A stretch of DNA of 64,000 nucleotides from Trichomonas vaginalis G3 (lineage: Eukaryota; Parabasalia; Trichomonadida; Trichomonadidae), in contig NC_067203.1 of NCBI RefSeq assembly GCF_026262505.1, forward strand, positions 1,116,001 to 1,180,000, read 5' to 3'. The position numbers and the translations under genes are program-made. The notes under the pieces are model-generated. The model was not told the origin of the DNA. It saw only the letters and a list, made by a program, of their open reading frames with translations, and ran no database searches. Positions within the stretch are counted from its first letter, which is position 1. Each line of letters begins with the position of its first letter. Of the stretch, positions 26,892 through 35,714 are shown piece after piece.

Positions 26892-27628
26892 TTAATATTT
26901 TCTAAAAAGTCAACTTCAACAGTCATTCGCACTGGTGCCTTCAGTTCTACAGGCTCTCCTTGAAAGTCAACAAGTCTGAATTGCATGTCTTTCAAATTAT
27001 GAGGACTAATGCGAACCCATTTACCTAAATGAGTTACTATGACAGGAACGTTTGGAATGAACATTGAATTGACTGCATAACAGAAGATTATATTATCTAC
27101 TGAACCTTTACTATTAACTCCTGAAATACCTGTGACATTAGCTATTTTTGACTCAACGTATAAACAATTACCATAACATACGTATGGAACAGATTTCATC
27201 TCAATCGTTTTGTCAACACTTTTCAAAGGACATGTCATATGGTATGCTCCCAGAAGCAATTGAACTCTATGACTCATTCGTGTTATCTTAAACTCCTTCG
27301 CATAACTGAACTTCAAAACTCCTGCAATAAGTTTAACATTCATTAAGTTTTCTTCGTTCTCCTTGTTTATTGTAGTATTTATGAGCGCATTTAACACTCC
27401 AGCTAATGTTTCCATCTTATATTCTACATTATTGTGAAATCTTATTTCGTGCTTCTTTCCATCTATTTCAAGCTCCATGAAATCTGTTTCATCTGTTATA
27501 ACGAATGAAGCGATAGTATTGAAGTCAACAACTCTGAAAGCAAGCGCTTCATTCTGAAGACCTAAGTTTGTTTGTAGCTTTACTGTCCCGTATTCGTTTG
27601 GGTCTGTACTTTGCAAATAGAACAACAT
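26852..27628 (-). CDS. Beta-rich virion-like protein (minor capsid candidate)
   Basis: 258 residues from the ATG at 27628 (MLFYLQSTDPNEYG), chosen because it borders a 17-bp divergent spacer. The end KDMQFRLVDFQGEPVELKAP resembles the C-terminal strand pattern of minor capsid or penton-type proteins in Polinton-like viruses (an R-x-x-D-x-x-G-x-P-V turn). It does not show the YPxxW scheme of the 23806 family, so this may be the true penton and the other family something else. It reads whole. Confidence 0.55.
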   Translation of the reverse strand: MLFYLQSTDPNEYGTVKLQTNLGLQNEALAFRVVDFNTIASFVITDETDFMELEIDGKKHEIRFHNNVEYKMETLAGVLNALINTTINKENEENLMNVKLIAGVLKFSYAKEFKITRMSHRVQLLLGAYHMTCPLKSVDKTIEMKSVPYVCYGNCLYVESKIANVTGISGVNSKGSVDNIIFCYAVNSMFIPNVPVIVTHLGKWVRISPHNLKDMQFRLVDFQGEPVELKAPVRMTVEVDFLENIKCNSLQENSELKI

Positions 27629-27645
27629 TTTATTCTCATTAAAAT
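27629..27645. promoter_or_regulatory. 17-bp bidirectional promoter (virion protein / fibre)
   Basis: TTTATTCTCATTAAAAT is the full spacer between two divergent ATGs. Confidence 0.6.
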
Positions 27646-30600
27646 ATGAGTATTGCTGCATATGCGTATGAAGCTGACAGAGCTAAACGTTTATATTTTG
27701 GTCAATACTCTCTCACACTTACTGACAAATATATTGTTATCAGTGATGGAAATACCGAGAAATACATAACATGGAAGGACTATGAAAAGTTTGACCCTAT
27801 TTTAACTCCATGTACTATGCCATTCATTGTAAATGGTGAAGTTGTCATGAAGAACGACACAACTGTTTATAGGTCTGTATATGAAGCGTTAGAATATATG
27901 TTGAATTATAATCCCGAAAGATTTGACCCAAGCACTACGTCATGTACAATGCCTTTTATTAAGGATGGTGAAATCGTAAGAGTTCCGAATTCAACGGTTT
28001 ACACAGCTGTTCAAAACAGTTTACAAAACATTTTAGCGAATATCTTTAATTCAGAAACTACAGAAATAAAATTACCATATATAACAGATGCTAAAGAAAT
28101 TAAATCAAAAACGACAACATTATTTACGTCACTTAATGATTTAATGACTTATATCATTAATATTCCTGCACCAACTACAGCATTTGATCCAAACTCGACG
28201 GTTTGCAGTGTACCTTTCATAAAGTCGCAAACGGACTCTTTGAGTCCTGAAGGTCTTTCAGACCGAAGCGACCAGGGCGAAGCCCATGACAGTTCAGTAA
28301 TTGTTTTAAGGGATTCAACAGTAAATGAATCATTAAAGGCGTCATTAATGAAAATCATTGATTTTAATTCATTCATGAATACATATAATTCATTCATTAA
28401 TGTTTCATATGCTTCTAAAGAAGGTGAGCCAAAAACTATCGATAAAGCGGTGTATGAAATAAAAGCATCAACGACGAAATTGAATTCGTTAACTTTTGAC
28501 GGTGATAGTTTCGTTAATGACATAACATCGGGGAAAACAATTTTAACGAAAGAATACTTAAAATCTCATGTTAGTGAGTTCGTTGAAATTGAAAAAGAAG
28601 GTGGAATTAAGTTCGATCCACTGAATTTCATTTTCAGCTTAGCGAATGCGGGTGTTAGTTTCGCTGAATGGACAACTATACAGAGTGAAATAAATGCAAT
28701 ATGGACGTTTTTGGGGTCAAAAGCGGGAATGGGTGAGCTTGTAAATGCTGCAAGAACATTAGGTGAAACAGGAAATTTTGTAGATGGTTTTAAAAGACTT
28801 GTTTCAAATGTTTTAACAAACACAAAGAAATTATTTAGATATACCATACATAACGGACGGATTTTCGAACAGGTAGCAACAAACCCTCCGGTTATGGCTG
28901 CGTTGATGATGGTTAGAGATATAAAACCACGTAACGACGGGAACGAAGAACATGAACAACAGAGCCCAACGGGCTCAGAGCCACATAGTGGCGAGGATAC
29001 TGGTCGGGTTATTCAAGACATTAAAAACGTGTATCCTGAAGTTATTGATTTATTTAGAGGAGTTAATGATTCAATTTCAAAACATTCTATAACCCTCGAT
29101 GAAGAGAATAAATTAACAGATTATATATTCGTCATTATTGCAGAATTAATGAAGAGAATAAATGAAAAAGGAATTGGTGATATCATTAATGTCAGCGATG
29201 TAATGATGAAAAGAAATTTTGACTCATTATTTACAAAACCGAAAACAGAATATAGTCTTTATGACGTAATTACCGAATTAATGAAAAAGATTAATGATAA
29301 TAAGAGTTCTGGCGGAAGAGTTGAATTAGAAGTGAATGATGTTAATGAGAAATTAGCCGAAAAAGCAGATAAAAACCACGTTCATTATATAACTTCAGAC
29401 GAACAGATTATAACGGACTACCATGGATATTTAACACGAAGTGATGAAGCGAAGACAAAAAATGTTAATGAAAGAAGATATAAATACATTCGTGCTAAAG
29501 GTTATGACATAAGCTGTACTGTACAGTATGATGTAGCTAAAGCACCAGAAGCATTTGGTTATACCGGTGAAATTTATGCCTCTACTTTCAATGTTAACGG
29601 TGTATTAGTTGAACCAAGATTTATGTTAAGAGTTAAGGCAAAAATAACGTTTGAAGATGCTATTAAAAGTAAAGCTGACAAAGTTGAACTTGACGCAACG
29701 AACAAAGTTTTGAAATCTCATAAACACAACATCTCCGATATAAATGAACTTCAAACTTCTTTAGACAGTAAAGCAGACAAGAACCATACACATAAATCCT
29801 TCTCAACTGTTAGAGCAGACGACATAATATTGAACTATACCCTTGGTTCAAGTGCACCTTTAGAGAATCCAAGTACAAGCGTAAAAGATACACTAAACTC
29901 CTTAAATAACAAATGTATGAATATCGAAGGTCGTGTCAGAAACTTTGAAGCACATGAACTACCAGCAATGTTAGATAAGAAAGCAGACAAGAACCATACA
30001 CATAAATCCTTCACAACTGTTGCTATAGAAAGTATTGAAGGAACGGTTGAAGAAACTGGTGGGGATGCATTATATTGTAAACCTCCTAACTTTCCACAAG
30101 GTTTAACATCGGATGACGACATAACGACGATGAAAAACATTAGATGTAAAGATGTTTATGTCATGAAGGATGAACATAATATTAAATTCACTGCTCAAGA
30201 TTTATATGACAAGAAAGCAGACAAAACAGAGCTTCAAACATTAAAGACAGAAATACTTCAAACATTATATCCTATAGGCTCTATTTATACGTCAATGAAC
30301 TCAACAAATCCAGCAACAGTTTTAGGTTTTGGTACATGGCAGCAGATTGTAGACAAATTCTTATACTGTGCTAACTCTTCAAAGCAAACAGGAGGTTCGA
30401 AGAAAATTACTGAAGCAAACCTTCCACCGCACACTCATACAGGAACTACAAACACAACAGGTAGTCATTCACATTCAATAACAAAAAGAGGTTATACAAA
30501 TCTTGCAGCAGGTTCGGATAGACAGGGAATGCATAGATATGATATTTCAAGTGACCCAGTAGATTCAAGCGCAGGTATTTTCTGTGGAACCGCAGGAAAT

Positions 30601-30693
30601 CATGCCCATACTTTCACAACAAATCCAACAGGCTCGGGTGCAGATTACATGCCACCATTTGTGACTGTATTTGCATGGTACCGCGTTCAATGA
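27646..30693 (+). CDS. Large fibre protein with phage collar-type tip (inner Maverick)
   Basis: 1015 residues. An N-terminal region repeats CTMPFIxxGE blocks (residues about 60-190), suggesting attachment modules. A long middle contains helical stretches and a GC-rich hairpin insert. From about residue 560, ADKNHVHY, KADKNHTHKSF and similar spacers mark a fibre shaft. The C-terminal tip carries YPIGSIYTSMNSTNPATVLG, TGGSKKITEANLPPHTH, HSHSITKRG, GNHAHTF and DYMPPFVTVFAWYRVQ, the collar/gp10 tip signature of phage short tail fibres. Expected role: receptor binding. It reads whole and lies 40 bp before the integrase. Confidence 0.82.
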   Translation: MSIAAYAYEADRAKRLYFGQYSLTLTDKYIVISDGNTEKYITWKDYEKFDPILTPCTMPFIVNGEVVMKNDTTVYRSVYEALEYMLNYNPERFDPSTTSCTMPFIKDGEIVRVPNSTVYTAVQNSLQNILANIFNSETTEIKLPYITDAKEIKSKTTTLFTSLNDLMTYIINIPAPTTAFDPNSTVCSVPFIKSQTDSLSPEGLSDRSDQGEAHDSSVIVLRDSTVNESLKASLMKIIDFNSFMNTYNSFINVSYASKEGEPKTIDKAVYEIKASTTKLNSLTFDGDSFVNDITSGKTILTKEYLKSHVSEFVEIEKEGGIKFDPLNFIFSLANAGVSFAEWTTIQSEINAIWTFLGSKAGMGELVNAARTLGETGNFVDGFKRLVSNVLTNTKKLFRYTIHNGRIFEQVATNPPVMAALMMVRDIKPRNDGNEEHEQQSPTGSEPHSGEDTGRVIQDIKNVYPEVIDLFRGVNDSISKHSITLDEENKLTDYIFVIIAELMKRINEKGIGDIINVSDVMMKRNFDSLFTKPKTEYSLYDVITELMKKINDNKSSGGRVELEVNDVNEKLAEKADKNHVHYITSDEQIITDYHGYLTRSDEAKTKNVNERRYKYIRAKGYDISCTVQYDVAKAPEAFGYTGEIYASTFNVNGVLVEPRFMLRVKAKITFEDAIKSKADKVELDATNKVLKSHKHNISDINELQTSLDSKADKNHTHKSFSTVRADDIILNYTLGSSAPLENPSTSVKDTLNSLNNKCMNIEGRVRNFEAHELPAMLDKKADKNHTHKSFTTVAIESIEGTVEETGGDALYCKPPNFPQGLTSDDDITTMKNIRCKDVYVMKDEHNIKFTAQDLYDKKADKTELQTLKTEILQTLYPIGSIYTSMNSTNPATVLGFGTWQQIVDKFLYCANSSKQTGGSKKITEANLPPHTHTGTTNTTGSHSHSITKRGYTNLAAGSDRQGMHRYDISSDPVDSSAGIFCGTAGNHAHTFTTNPTGSGADYMPPFVTVFAWYRVQ
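28233..28285 (+). repeat. Three triloop hairpins inside the fibre gene
   Basis: GGACTC-TTT-GAGTCC (28233-28247), GGTCT-TTC-AGACC (28252-28264) and GGGC-GAA-GCCC followed by ATG (28275-28285). All in frame and GC-rich in an AT-rich gene. Confidence 0.88.
28962..28992 (+). repeat. Two triloop hairpins inside the fibre gene
   Basis: GAGCCC-AAC-GGGCTC (28962-28976) and GCCAC-ATA-GTGGC (28980-28992), followed by GAGGATAC. They encode a hydrophilic insert (SPTGSEPHSGED) in frame. Confidence 0.88.
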
Positions 30694-30733
30694 ACGCACT
30701 TGAGCCTAGAATAAAATCTTTATTTTTACATAA

Positions 30734-31819
30734 ATGAGCTTGAAAGAAGTATTCGAACAACATCCATGGAGGTCATTTAAGAAATTCAATGAAGCTGCAA
30801 AGAGTTGGGGATTTACTAACAGAGCTGAAGTGAAAAGGTTCTTTGACAAAAATGTTGTACATCAAACAAAAATAAACCCTTACGACTACTTTTTACCAAT
30901 TTACTCCAACACTCCTGACGCATACCAATTTGACACTCTCATTCAAAGCAGAAAAGGAGGACATAAACCATTCCTCATCTTCATAAATGTTAACACTCGT
31001 AAAGCATATGCATATCCAATGAAAAATAAAGGAACTCGTGAAGTGTTAAGAGTTTTACAAAAGTTTGTAGCAGAACATAACCCAAGTATTTTAACATCAG
31101 ACCAAGACAGTGCATACCTCAGCAATGAAATCACAGAATTTCTCATTAAGCATAACATAACTCACTACACTACTGAAGACCATAACCATAACATACTCGG
31201 TATCATTAACCGCTTCATAAGAACGCTCAGAGATTTAAATCAAGAGCGAGACTTTACCGAAGAAACAATGAAACATTTTCTCGAAGTATATAATTCCTCA
31301 ACACATTCTACAACAGGACATACACCAAATTCAATGACACAACAACAAGAAGAAAAGTATATACAAAAGAAACGAAGCCAAACACAAAATATCAGAAATT
31401 CAACACAATTTACTCTCATTCCTGGTACAAAAGTTCGTGTAGTTCTTGACGACAAACCATTGACAAAGAAACGTTTAAGGTTAAGTCGAAATTATTATAT
31501 CGTAGACTCTACGCAAGGTAATGGATATCTTATAAAAGCTGCTGACGACTCCATAGCATTTTACCCTCGACATAAATTAGTCGAAAGTAGTAATGGCAAA
31601 CTTGCTGAAACCATTGACGAAGCAAAGCGAGGAGTGGTTATTGAAATACTTGACTATAACACAAACGATGACACTTATAAAGTAAGATATGAAGGAGGCG
31701 TTGAAGATGTTATACCATCTAAGAACTTGAGAGAATCTAAACCAACTCATCTGGGACCATTAGAGCGGGAGTACTGGAAAGATAAAAACATGCCAGAAAG
31801 AATAAGAAAATTCTTCTAA
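30734..31819 (+). CDS. Retroviral-type integrase, inner Maverick
   Basis: 361 residues. The rve-type catalytic core runs from about residue 55 (DAYQFDTLIQSRKGGHKPFL, NTRKAYAYPM, ILTSDQDSAYLS, HNHNILGIINRFIRTLRDLN), followed by GHTPNSM and a C-terminal DNA-binding part with an SH3-like stretch and a chromo/Tudor-like end (YKVRYEGGVEDVIPSKNLRE). It would insert the element into target DNA with a 5-6 bp duplication, in agreement with the GAAGT found at the ends. It reads whole. Homologue in the outer element at 15183-16135. Confidence 0.88.
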   Translation: MSLKEVFEQHPWRSFKKFNEAAKSWGFTNRAEVKRFFDKNVVHQTKINPYDYFLPIYSNTPDAYQFDTLIQSRKGGHKPFLIFINVNTRKAYAYPMKNKGTREVLRVLQKFVAEHNPSILTSDQDSAYLSNEITEFLIKHNITHYTTEDHNHNILGIINRFIRTLRDLNQERDFTEETMKHFLEVYNSSTHSTTGHTPNSMTQQQEEKYIQKKRSQTQNIRNSTQFTLIPGTKVRVVLDDKPLTKKRLRLSRNYYIVDSTQGNGYLIKAADDSIAFYPRHKLVESSNGKLAETIDEAKRGVVIEILDYNTNDDTYKVRYEGGVEDVIPSKNLRESKPTHLGPLEREYWKDKNMPERIRKFF

Positions 31820-32154
31820 ACTTTTTCGTTGGATGTAAATCAGACATGAATGAGAACAGTCATGTATTATTAATGGTACCATTTATTTTTGTCATAAATT
31901 TACACCAAAAATAATGTTTAGGTGAAGAGGTGAAATCTCACCTGTTTTTTCACCTGTTTTCTCACCCTAGTTATTTTATAAACGTTTCACATGGTAAACG
32001 TTATTTTTTTAAATTTTGTGAAAACTCAACGGTTTGACACAAGCCCTAAAAATTATTTTACTCAGAATTTTGTTGCTAAATTCAGTAAAAATAATGTTTA
32101 GGTGAAGAGGTGAGATGTCACCCGTTTTCTCACCTGTTTTCTCACCCCAGTTTT
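31820..32154. other. Spacer with two GGTGA repeats (R3, R4)
   Basis: R3 at 31920-31967 and R4 at 32100-32147, direct copies 180 bp apart, each preceded by AATAATGTTT and built of GGTGAAGAGGTGARAT, then TCACCT units ending CACCC. No gene. They lie between the stops of integrase and gene X. Confidence 0.85.
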
Positions 32155-33120
32155 TCACAAGCGTTTTACATGAATTGTACGATGTATATTTGAAATCCTA
32201 AACAATTTCGTAGCTTCTATTTCTTCTGTCAGTATGTCAAAAGTTTTAACAATGCCGAAAGTTTCTTTATATTTCTTCTTGACGTCAGATAGAAGGAAAT
32301 CGTCAGCAGTTGGATAGTTTTTGTTCAGAAATGCTAACATGTCCATTTTATTTTCTGCTGGCTTTTCTGCTTCTTTCTTTAAGTCTGCATAGTCGTTTCT
32401 CATTCTTTCTATCTCTTTGACGGAGTAGTTATATTTCCTAATTGCTGCTTTACATTTAGAACATTGCGGATTCATTTTTGCGTTATATTCTGAAACCTTA
32501 CCTGCTAAAACAACTAAGGCGTCAATGGTTTTCTTTAACTCAAAAGCAGTTGGTCTTATCTGTTCGTTCCCATATTTTACCTCTTCTATCTTTATCTCTT
32601 ATCTGCCATACACATTCAGCAACTAACGAAACAAAGTTATCGTAGGTCTTAAACTCCCCGGATTTATATATGTCAGAAAATTCTTATATACCATGTCGCA
32701 ATCTTTGTCCATAACCTTATGGTTGCAATGAAATCCTAGAAACTCATAGTTTACCTTTCGAATGAACTTCTTTATTTCTACTGAGTCAGTTGGTTTCACT
32801 TCTATTTCATCGAATTCAGGAATAGTTAGTTTTTGATGCTGAATTTCAGGTAGTTTAGGTAAATGGTCAATAATGTCCTGCATTTCATAAAGATACTGTT
32901 CATTTGTTTCATCTTTCGCACTACAGTCTAAATTACTTGTTAAAAGTTCTTGCTTTATCTTCTGGATTTTTGTTTCGAAAGTATATGAAGAAGGAATGAA
33001 GCTTTTCATCTCTACTAACATAGATGTTGGATTCATGACTAACGAGTTTGGTGAAGTTGTTGTGGACAGAGTCCCGCCGTTCGCGGCTTGAATTGTTGTT
33101 GTGCCGATTGTTGAAATCAT
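32155..33120 (-). pseudogene. Gene X locus, inner Maverick
   Basis: Homologue of the outer-element gene interrupted at 22355/44419. Recognisable parts: MKSFIPSSYTFETKIQKIKQ, FIRKVNYEFLGFHCNHKVMD, a CxxC pair in MNPQCSKCKAAIRKYNYSVK, and an end FDILTEEIEATKLFRISNIH. The final 60 residues look like a small winged-helix-type domain (inference). The locus is broken, about two breaks. It is bracketed by inverted GGTGA repeats R3/R4 and R5/R6. Function unknown. Confidence 0.65.
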
Positions 33121-33640
33121 ATCTTTACATACAAAATAAAAAATAAATAAAAATAAAACTAACGTTATTTTTCTATCTTAAGGAAATTCATGAAAATTCA
33201 TGAGGGTGAGAAATTAGGTGAAAAAAGAGGTGACATCTCACCTCTTCACCTATAATATATTTTTGGTCATTTACACTCATTTACGAAGAAGTTATGACAA
33301 AGCATTTACGAAGAAGTTATGACAAAGCATTTACGAAGAAGTTATGACAAAGTCACGAGGTGAAAAAGAGGTGAGAAAACAGGTGACATCTCACCTCTTC
33401 ACCTAAATTATATTTTAGGTCAAAGCTTCCACGAGAGAAAAGATTCCTCATTCGCTAAGGATTCCAAAAATGAAAAAATCATTGATTTCGGCTGAGAAAA
33501 AGCAAAACCCTTCTTCCACGGGAACAAGAAATAAAGAAGAAATAAAGTAAATTTTTTATTTATTCCCGTGGAAGATAGAGCACTTTTATGACACTTTTTA
33601 TTCACGACAAACAAGACAAATAAAGAAAATAAGAAAATAC
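33121..33640. other. Repeat-rich spacer: GGTGA repeats R5, R6 and a 25-bp tandem repeat
   Basis: R5 (33204-33251) and R6 (33359-33405) are on the minus strand, inverted relative to R3/R4. Between them a 25-bp unit CATTTACGAAGAAGTTATGA plus five bases is repeated three times (33278-33352). A 100-codon minus-strand frame over 33420-33722 overlaps the tRNA-like sequence and I do not accept it as a gene. Confidence 0.8.
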
Positions 33641-33713
33641 GGCGCTGTCGCGGTTCGAACCACAGACCTTGACCCCTCCATAACACCACCTTAGACCACT
33701 GTGCTACGTAGCC
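33641..33713 (-). other. tRNA-like sequence with perfect A and B boxes
   Basis: The 73-nt minus-strand stretch starts GGCTACG, then TAGCACAGTGG (fits the A-box consensus TRGCNNARYGG from the expected position 8), then 34 nt, then GGTTCGAACC (B box), and ends GCGCC shortly before a TTTT terminator. The acceptor ends pair only partly (about 4 of 7) and I could not draw a good anticodon arm, so it is tRNA-derived or a pol III promoter rather than a proven tRNA. It recurs in the second copy at 49616-49687. Confidence 0.5.
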
Positions 33714-33754
33714 TGTCGACATAAGATTTTATAAATTGCATATTTGACGTAAAT

Positions 33755-33920
33755 TTATTTCCATCTGGCTTCCCACTGCATAAGATATTCATACGTGTTT
33801 GTAAGACATTCATTAAACTTCTTTTCTATTGCATCTAATCTTGCGTTATTTTTTTTCAATAACTTGTCTGTATTCTTCATCATCTCCAGCAGTGTTTGGG
33901 TCTTCACGTTTAAAATTCAT
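33755..33920 (-). pseudogene. Small coiled-coil-like Maverick gene locus
   Basis: Begins MNFKREDPNTAGDDEEYRQV and later has LDAIEKKFNECLTNTYEYLM. Too short for the frame list; supported by an ATG just inside the neighbouring gene's 3' end and by coding-like composition. Appears broken, about one break. Function unknown. Confidence 0.35.
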
Positions 33921-34128
33921 TGTTAACCAATTTTTTATCTACAAATTTTATTAGTGTTTGATTCACTTCGTTATGATAACGGTCATATTCTTTCAATACG
34001 TAAGTGAAGACAAAATGCGTCGTACCTTCAATCTTAAAGCTTAAAGAACTTTCAACACAGTTTTGAGGGTCTGTCAGTGCGTCAATGAGATAGTATTCGA
34101 AGTCAGTCAATAATCTTTTTAAAGTCAT
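33910..34128 (-). CDS. Unknown 72-aa Maverick protein
   Basis: Starts MTLKRLLTDFEYYLIDAL behind a T-rich leader shared by the divergent KilA-N gene at 34236; contains a beta-like stretch (SLSFKIEGTTHFVFTYVLKE). No family recognised. Present in the second copy as well. Confidence 0.5.
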   Translation of the reverse strand: MTLKRLLTDFEYYLIDALTDPQNCVESSLSFKIEGTTHFVFTYVLKEYDRYHNEVNQTLIKFVDKKLVNNEF

Positions 34129-34235
34129 TTCATACAGGATAAAATTTAATGTTGTGAAGAAATAGTGTTTATCTCAAAAAAAATAAAGTTAGTTTTTATT
34201 TTATTTATTTTTTTATCCTGTATGTAAGAACAGTA

Positions 34236-35096
34236 ATGTCAACATTAGAGAACACAACAACTGCTATCGTTCATGAAGCCATAAATGAAGAATACGAATA
34301 CATACAATATAACAAACAATTGAGACTCATTCGTTCAGTCAAAGATGATATGTATCAAATGCAAAGTATTTTGACGGCTTGTTTTGCTCCAGATACTAAG
34401 CTTCCTAAAGACTGGTTTAGGAACCAAAGCACCATAGAACTATTAAGTGAAGCACAGCGAGACGTACTTTTTTCTGAAAACAGTGAAGAACAGCGAGTAG
34501 GTAAAAAATCCCAGTCGCCAAAACTCTATGAAAACCGTGAAAAATTGCCAAACGGTTTGAGAGGATATTATGTTCATAGACTTCTCGTAAATGTTGTAGC
34601 AATGTGGGCTTCACCTCGTTATGCTTGGTATGTTTGTAAACTTCTTGACGAAATTCACAGACAAGAACGCGAACAGATGGAAAAGAAACTTCAAGCAAAA
34701 GATGAAGTCATTGAATCCAAAGACAAAAGCATACAGAAAAGAATACCACGTTCAGTACCAAAAGGAAAGGAAAAGAACTATAAGTATATGATTTATACTG
34801 AAGAGTTGGAGAAAGAAGAAGACAGAGATATGGTTATGTTGCATTTAGTGAGAAGAAACAACAAGAGCTTTTATGACTTAGCTAAAATATATAAATCTGA
34901 CAGAAACTGGTTCTATCGTGAAAACTTACCGATTTCAATGACACCTAATGAGCAAATAAAGGAAATTGTCAAAAATACTCTTCCTCAAACACACTATGAC
35001 ATCAAAGGTTGCACAATACTTACATTCAAAGAAGACTTAACATTGCTAAAGGAAAAAATAACAGAATATTTTGATAACTTCAAAGAGGAAGAATAA
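34236..35096 (+). CDS. KilA-N-type DNA-binding protein, inner Maverick
   Basis: 286 residues. The C-terminal part of a KilA-N domain is clear (RGYYVHRLLVNVVAMWASPR, then YAWYVCKLLDEI), matching the 20710 gene (RGTYVDPRLVNYIAMWASPK). The first half is more diverged. After a coiled-coil stretch (KKLQAKDEVIESKDKSIQKR) there is a further domain (YKYMIYTEELEKEEDRDMVM, RRNNKSFYDLAKIYKSDRNW) like the C-terminal domains attached to KilA-N in poxvirus and mimivirus proteins. Leader ATCCTGTATGTAAGAACAGT resembles those of 20710 and 22083. It reads whole. Confidence 0.75.
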   Translation: MSTLENTTTAIVHEAINEEYEYIQYNKQLRLIRSVKDDMYQMQSILTACFAPDTKLPKDWFRNQSTIELLSEAQRDVLFSENSEEQRVGKKSQSPKLYENREKLPNGLRGYYVHRLLVNVVAMWASPRYAWYVCKLLDEIHRQEREQMEKKLQAKDEVIESKDKSIQKRIPRSVPKGKEKNYKYMIYTEELEKEEDRDMVMLHLVRRNNKSFYDLAKIYKSDRNWFYRENLPISMTPNEQIKEIVKNTLPQTHYDIKGCTILTFKEDLTLLKEKITEYFDNFKEEE

Positions 35097-35149
35097 AAAA
35101 ACTTTTTTTGTTCAATGCTTTGAAATTTTATACAAAAATATATTTTTGG

Positions 35150-35623
35150 TTAAATAGCTTCAGGGTCAATTTCTTCAACCATTTCACTTCCTTCGTCAAT
35201 GTCAATAGAAGCTTCTTCAACCTTTGGTAAGAACTTTTGTATAACATCTTTGTTCGTTATTGTCTTCAGAGATGAAGGATAATATTTCACATTTATTTCA
35301 CCCTTCTTATATTCTTTCTGTTCGGAAAGATTCATAGCAATACTGAAGAAGTCAATGTTGGAGTTCTTTATGACAGTATAGTGTGTATCTTTGACATTCA
35401 CGAAGAAACTCTTTTGTTTCAAAACTACTGCTAACTCTTGTGAAGTATAACGTTTGCGGTCAATGACGATAGCTAATGGTCTGACATACTGACCAAACTT
35501 AGATTCTTTCACAAACTTCTTGTTAAAGATAACATTAACGTTTGAAGCATTATTGAACTCATTCTTGATGGCAGTAGCGAGAGCATTGTATGAAAAGAAC
35601 TTGCAATCTTGCATGTGTTTCAT
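35150..35623 (-). CDS. Unknown 157-aa Maverick protein with acidic tail
   Basis: Starts MKHMQDCKFFSYNALATAIK; alternating helical and beta-like stretches with KRYTSQELAVVLKQKSFF and SIAMNLSEQKEYKKGEINVK; ends with an acidic EEASIDIDEGSEMVEEIDPE tail. No family recognised. It is convergent with the KilA-N gene and divergent from PolB. It reads whole. Confidence 0.55.
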   Translation of the reverse strand: MKHMQDCKFFSYNALATAIKNEFNNASNVNVIFNKKFVKESKFGQYVRPLAIVIDRKRYTSQELAVVLKQKSFFVNVKDTHYTVIKNSNIDFFSIAMNLSEQKEYKKGEINVKYYPSSLKTITNKDVIQKFLPKVEEASIDIDEGSEMVEEIDPEAI

Positions 35624-35714
35624 TAAAATAAAAATATTAAATTATTTTGAAAAATAACTTAAAAAAAATCTAATCTAATTTTTTCAAAAAATATTTTTTT
35701 ATTTCCTACTAAAG

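Noticed and set aside
33420-33722. 100-codon minus-strand frame
   Set aside because: It runs through the tRNA-like sequence and low-complexity DNA; the protein has no recognisable features.
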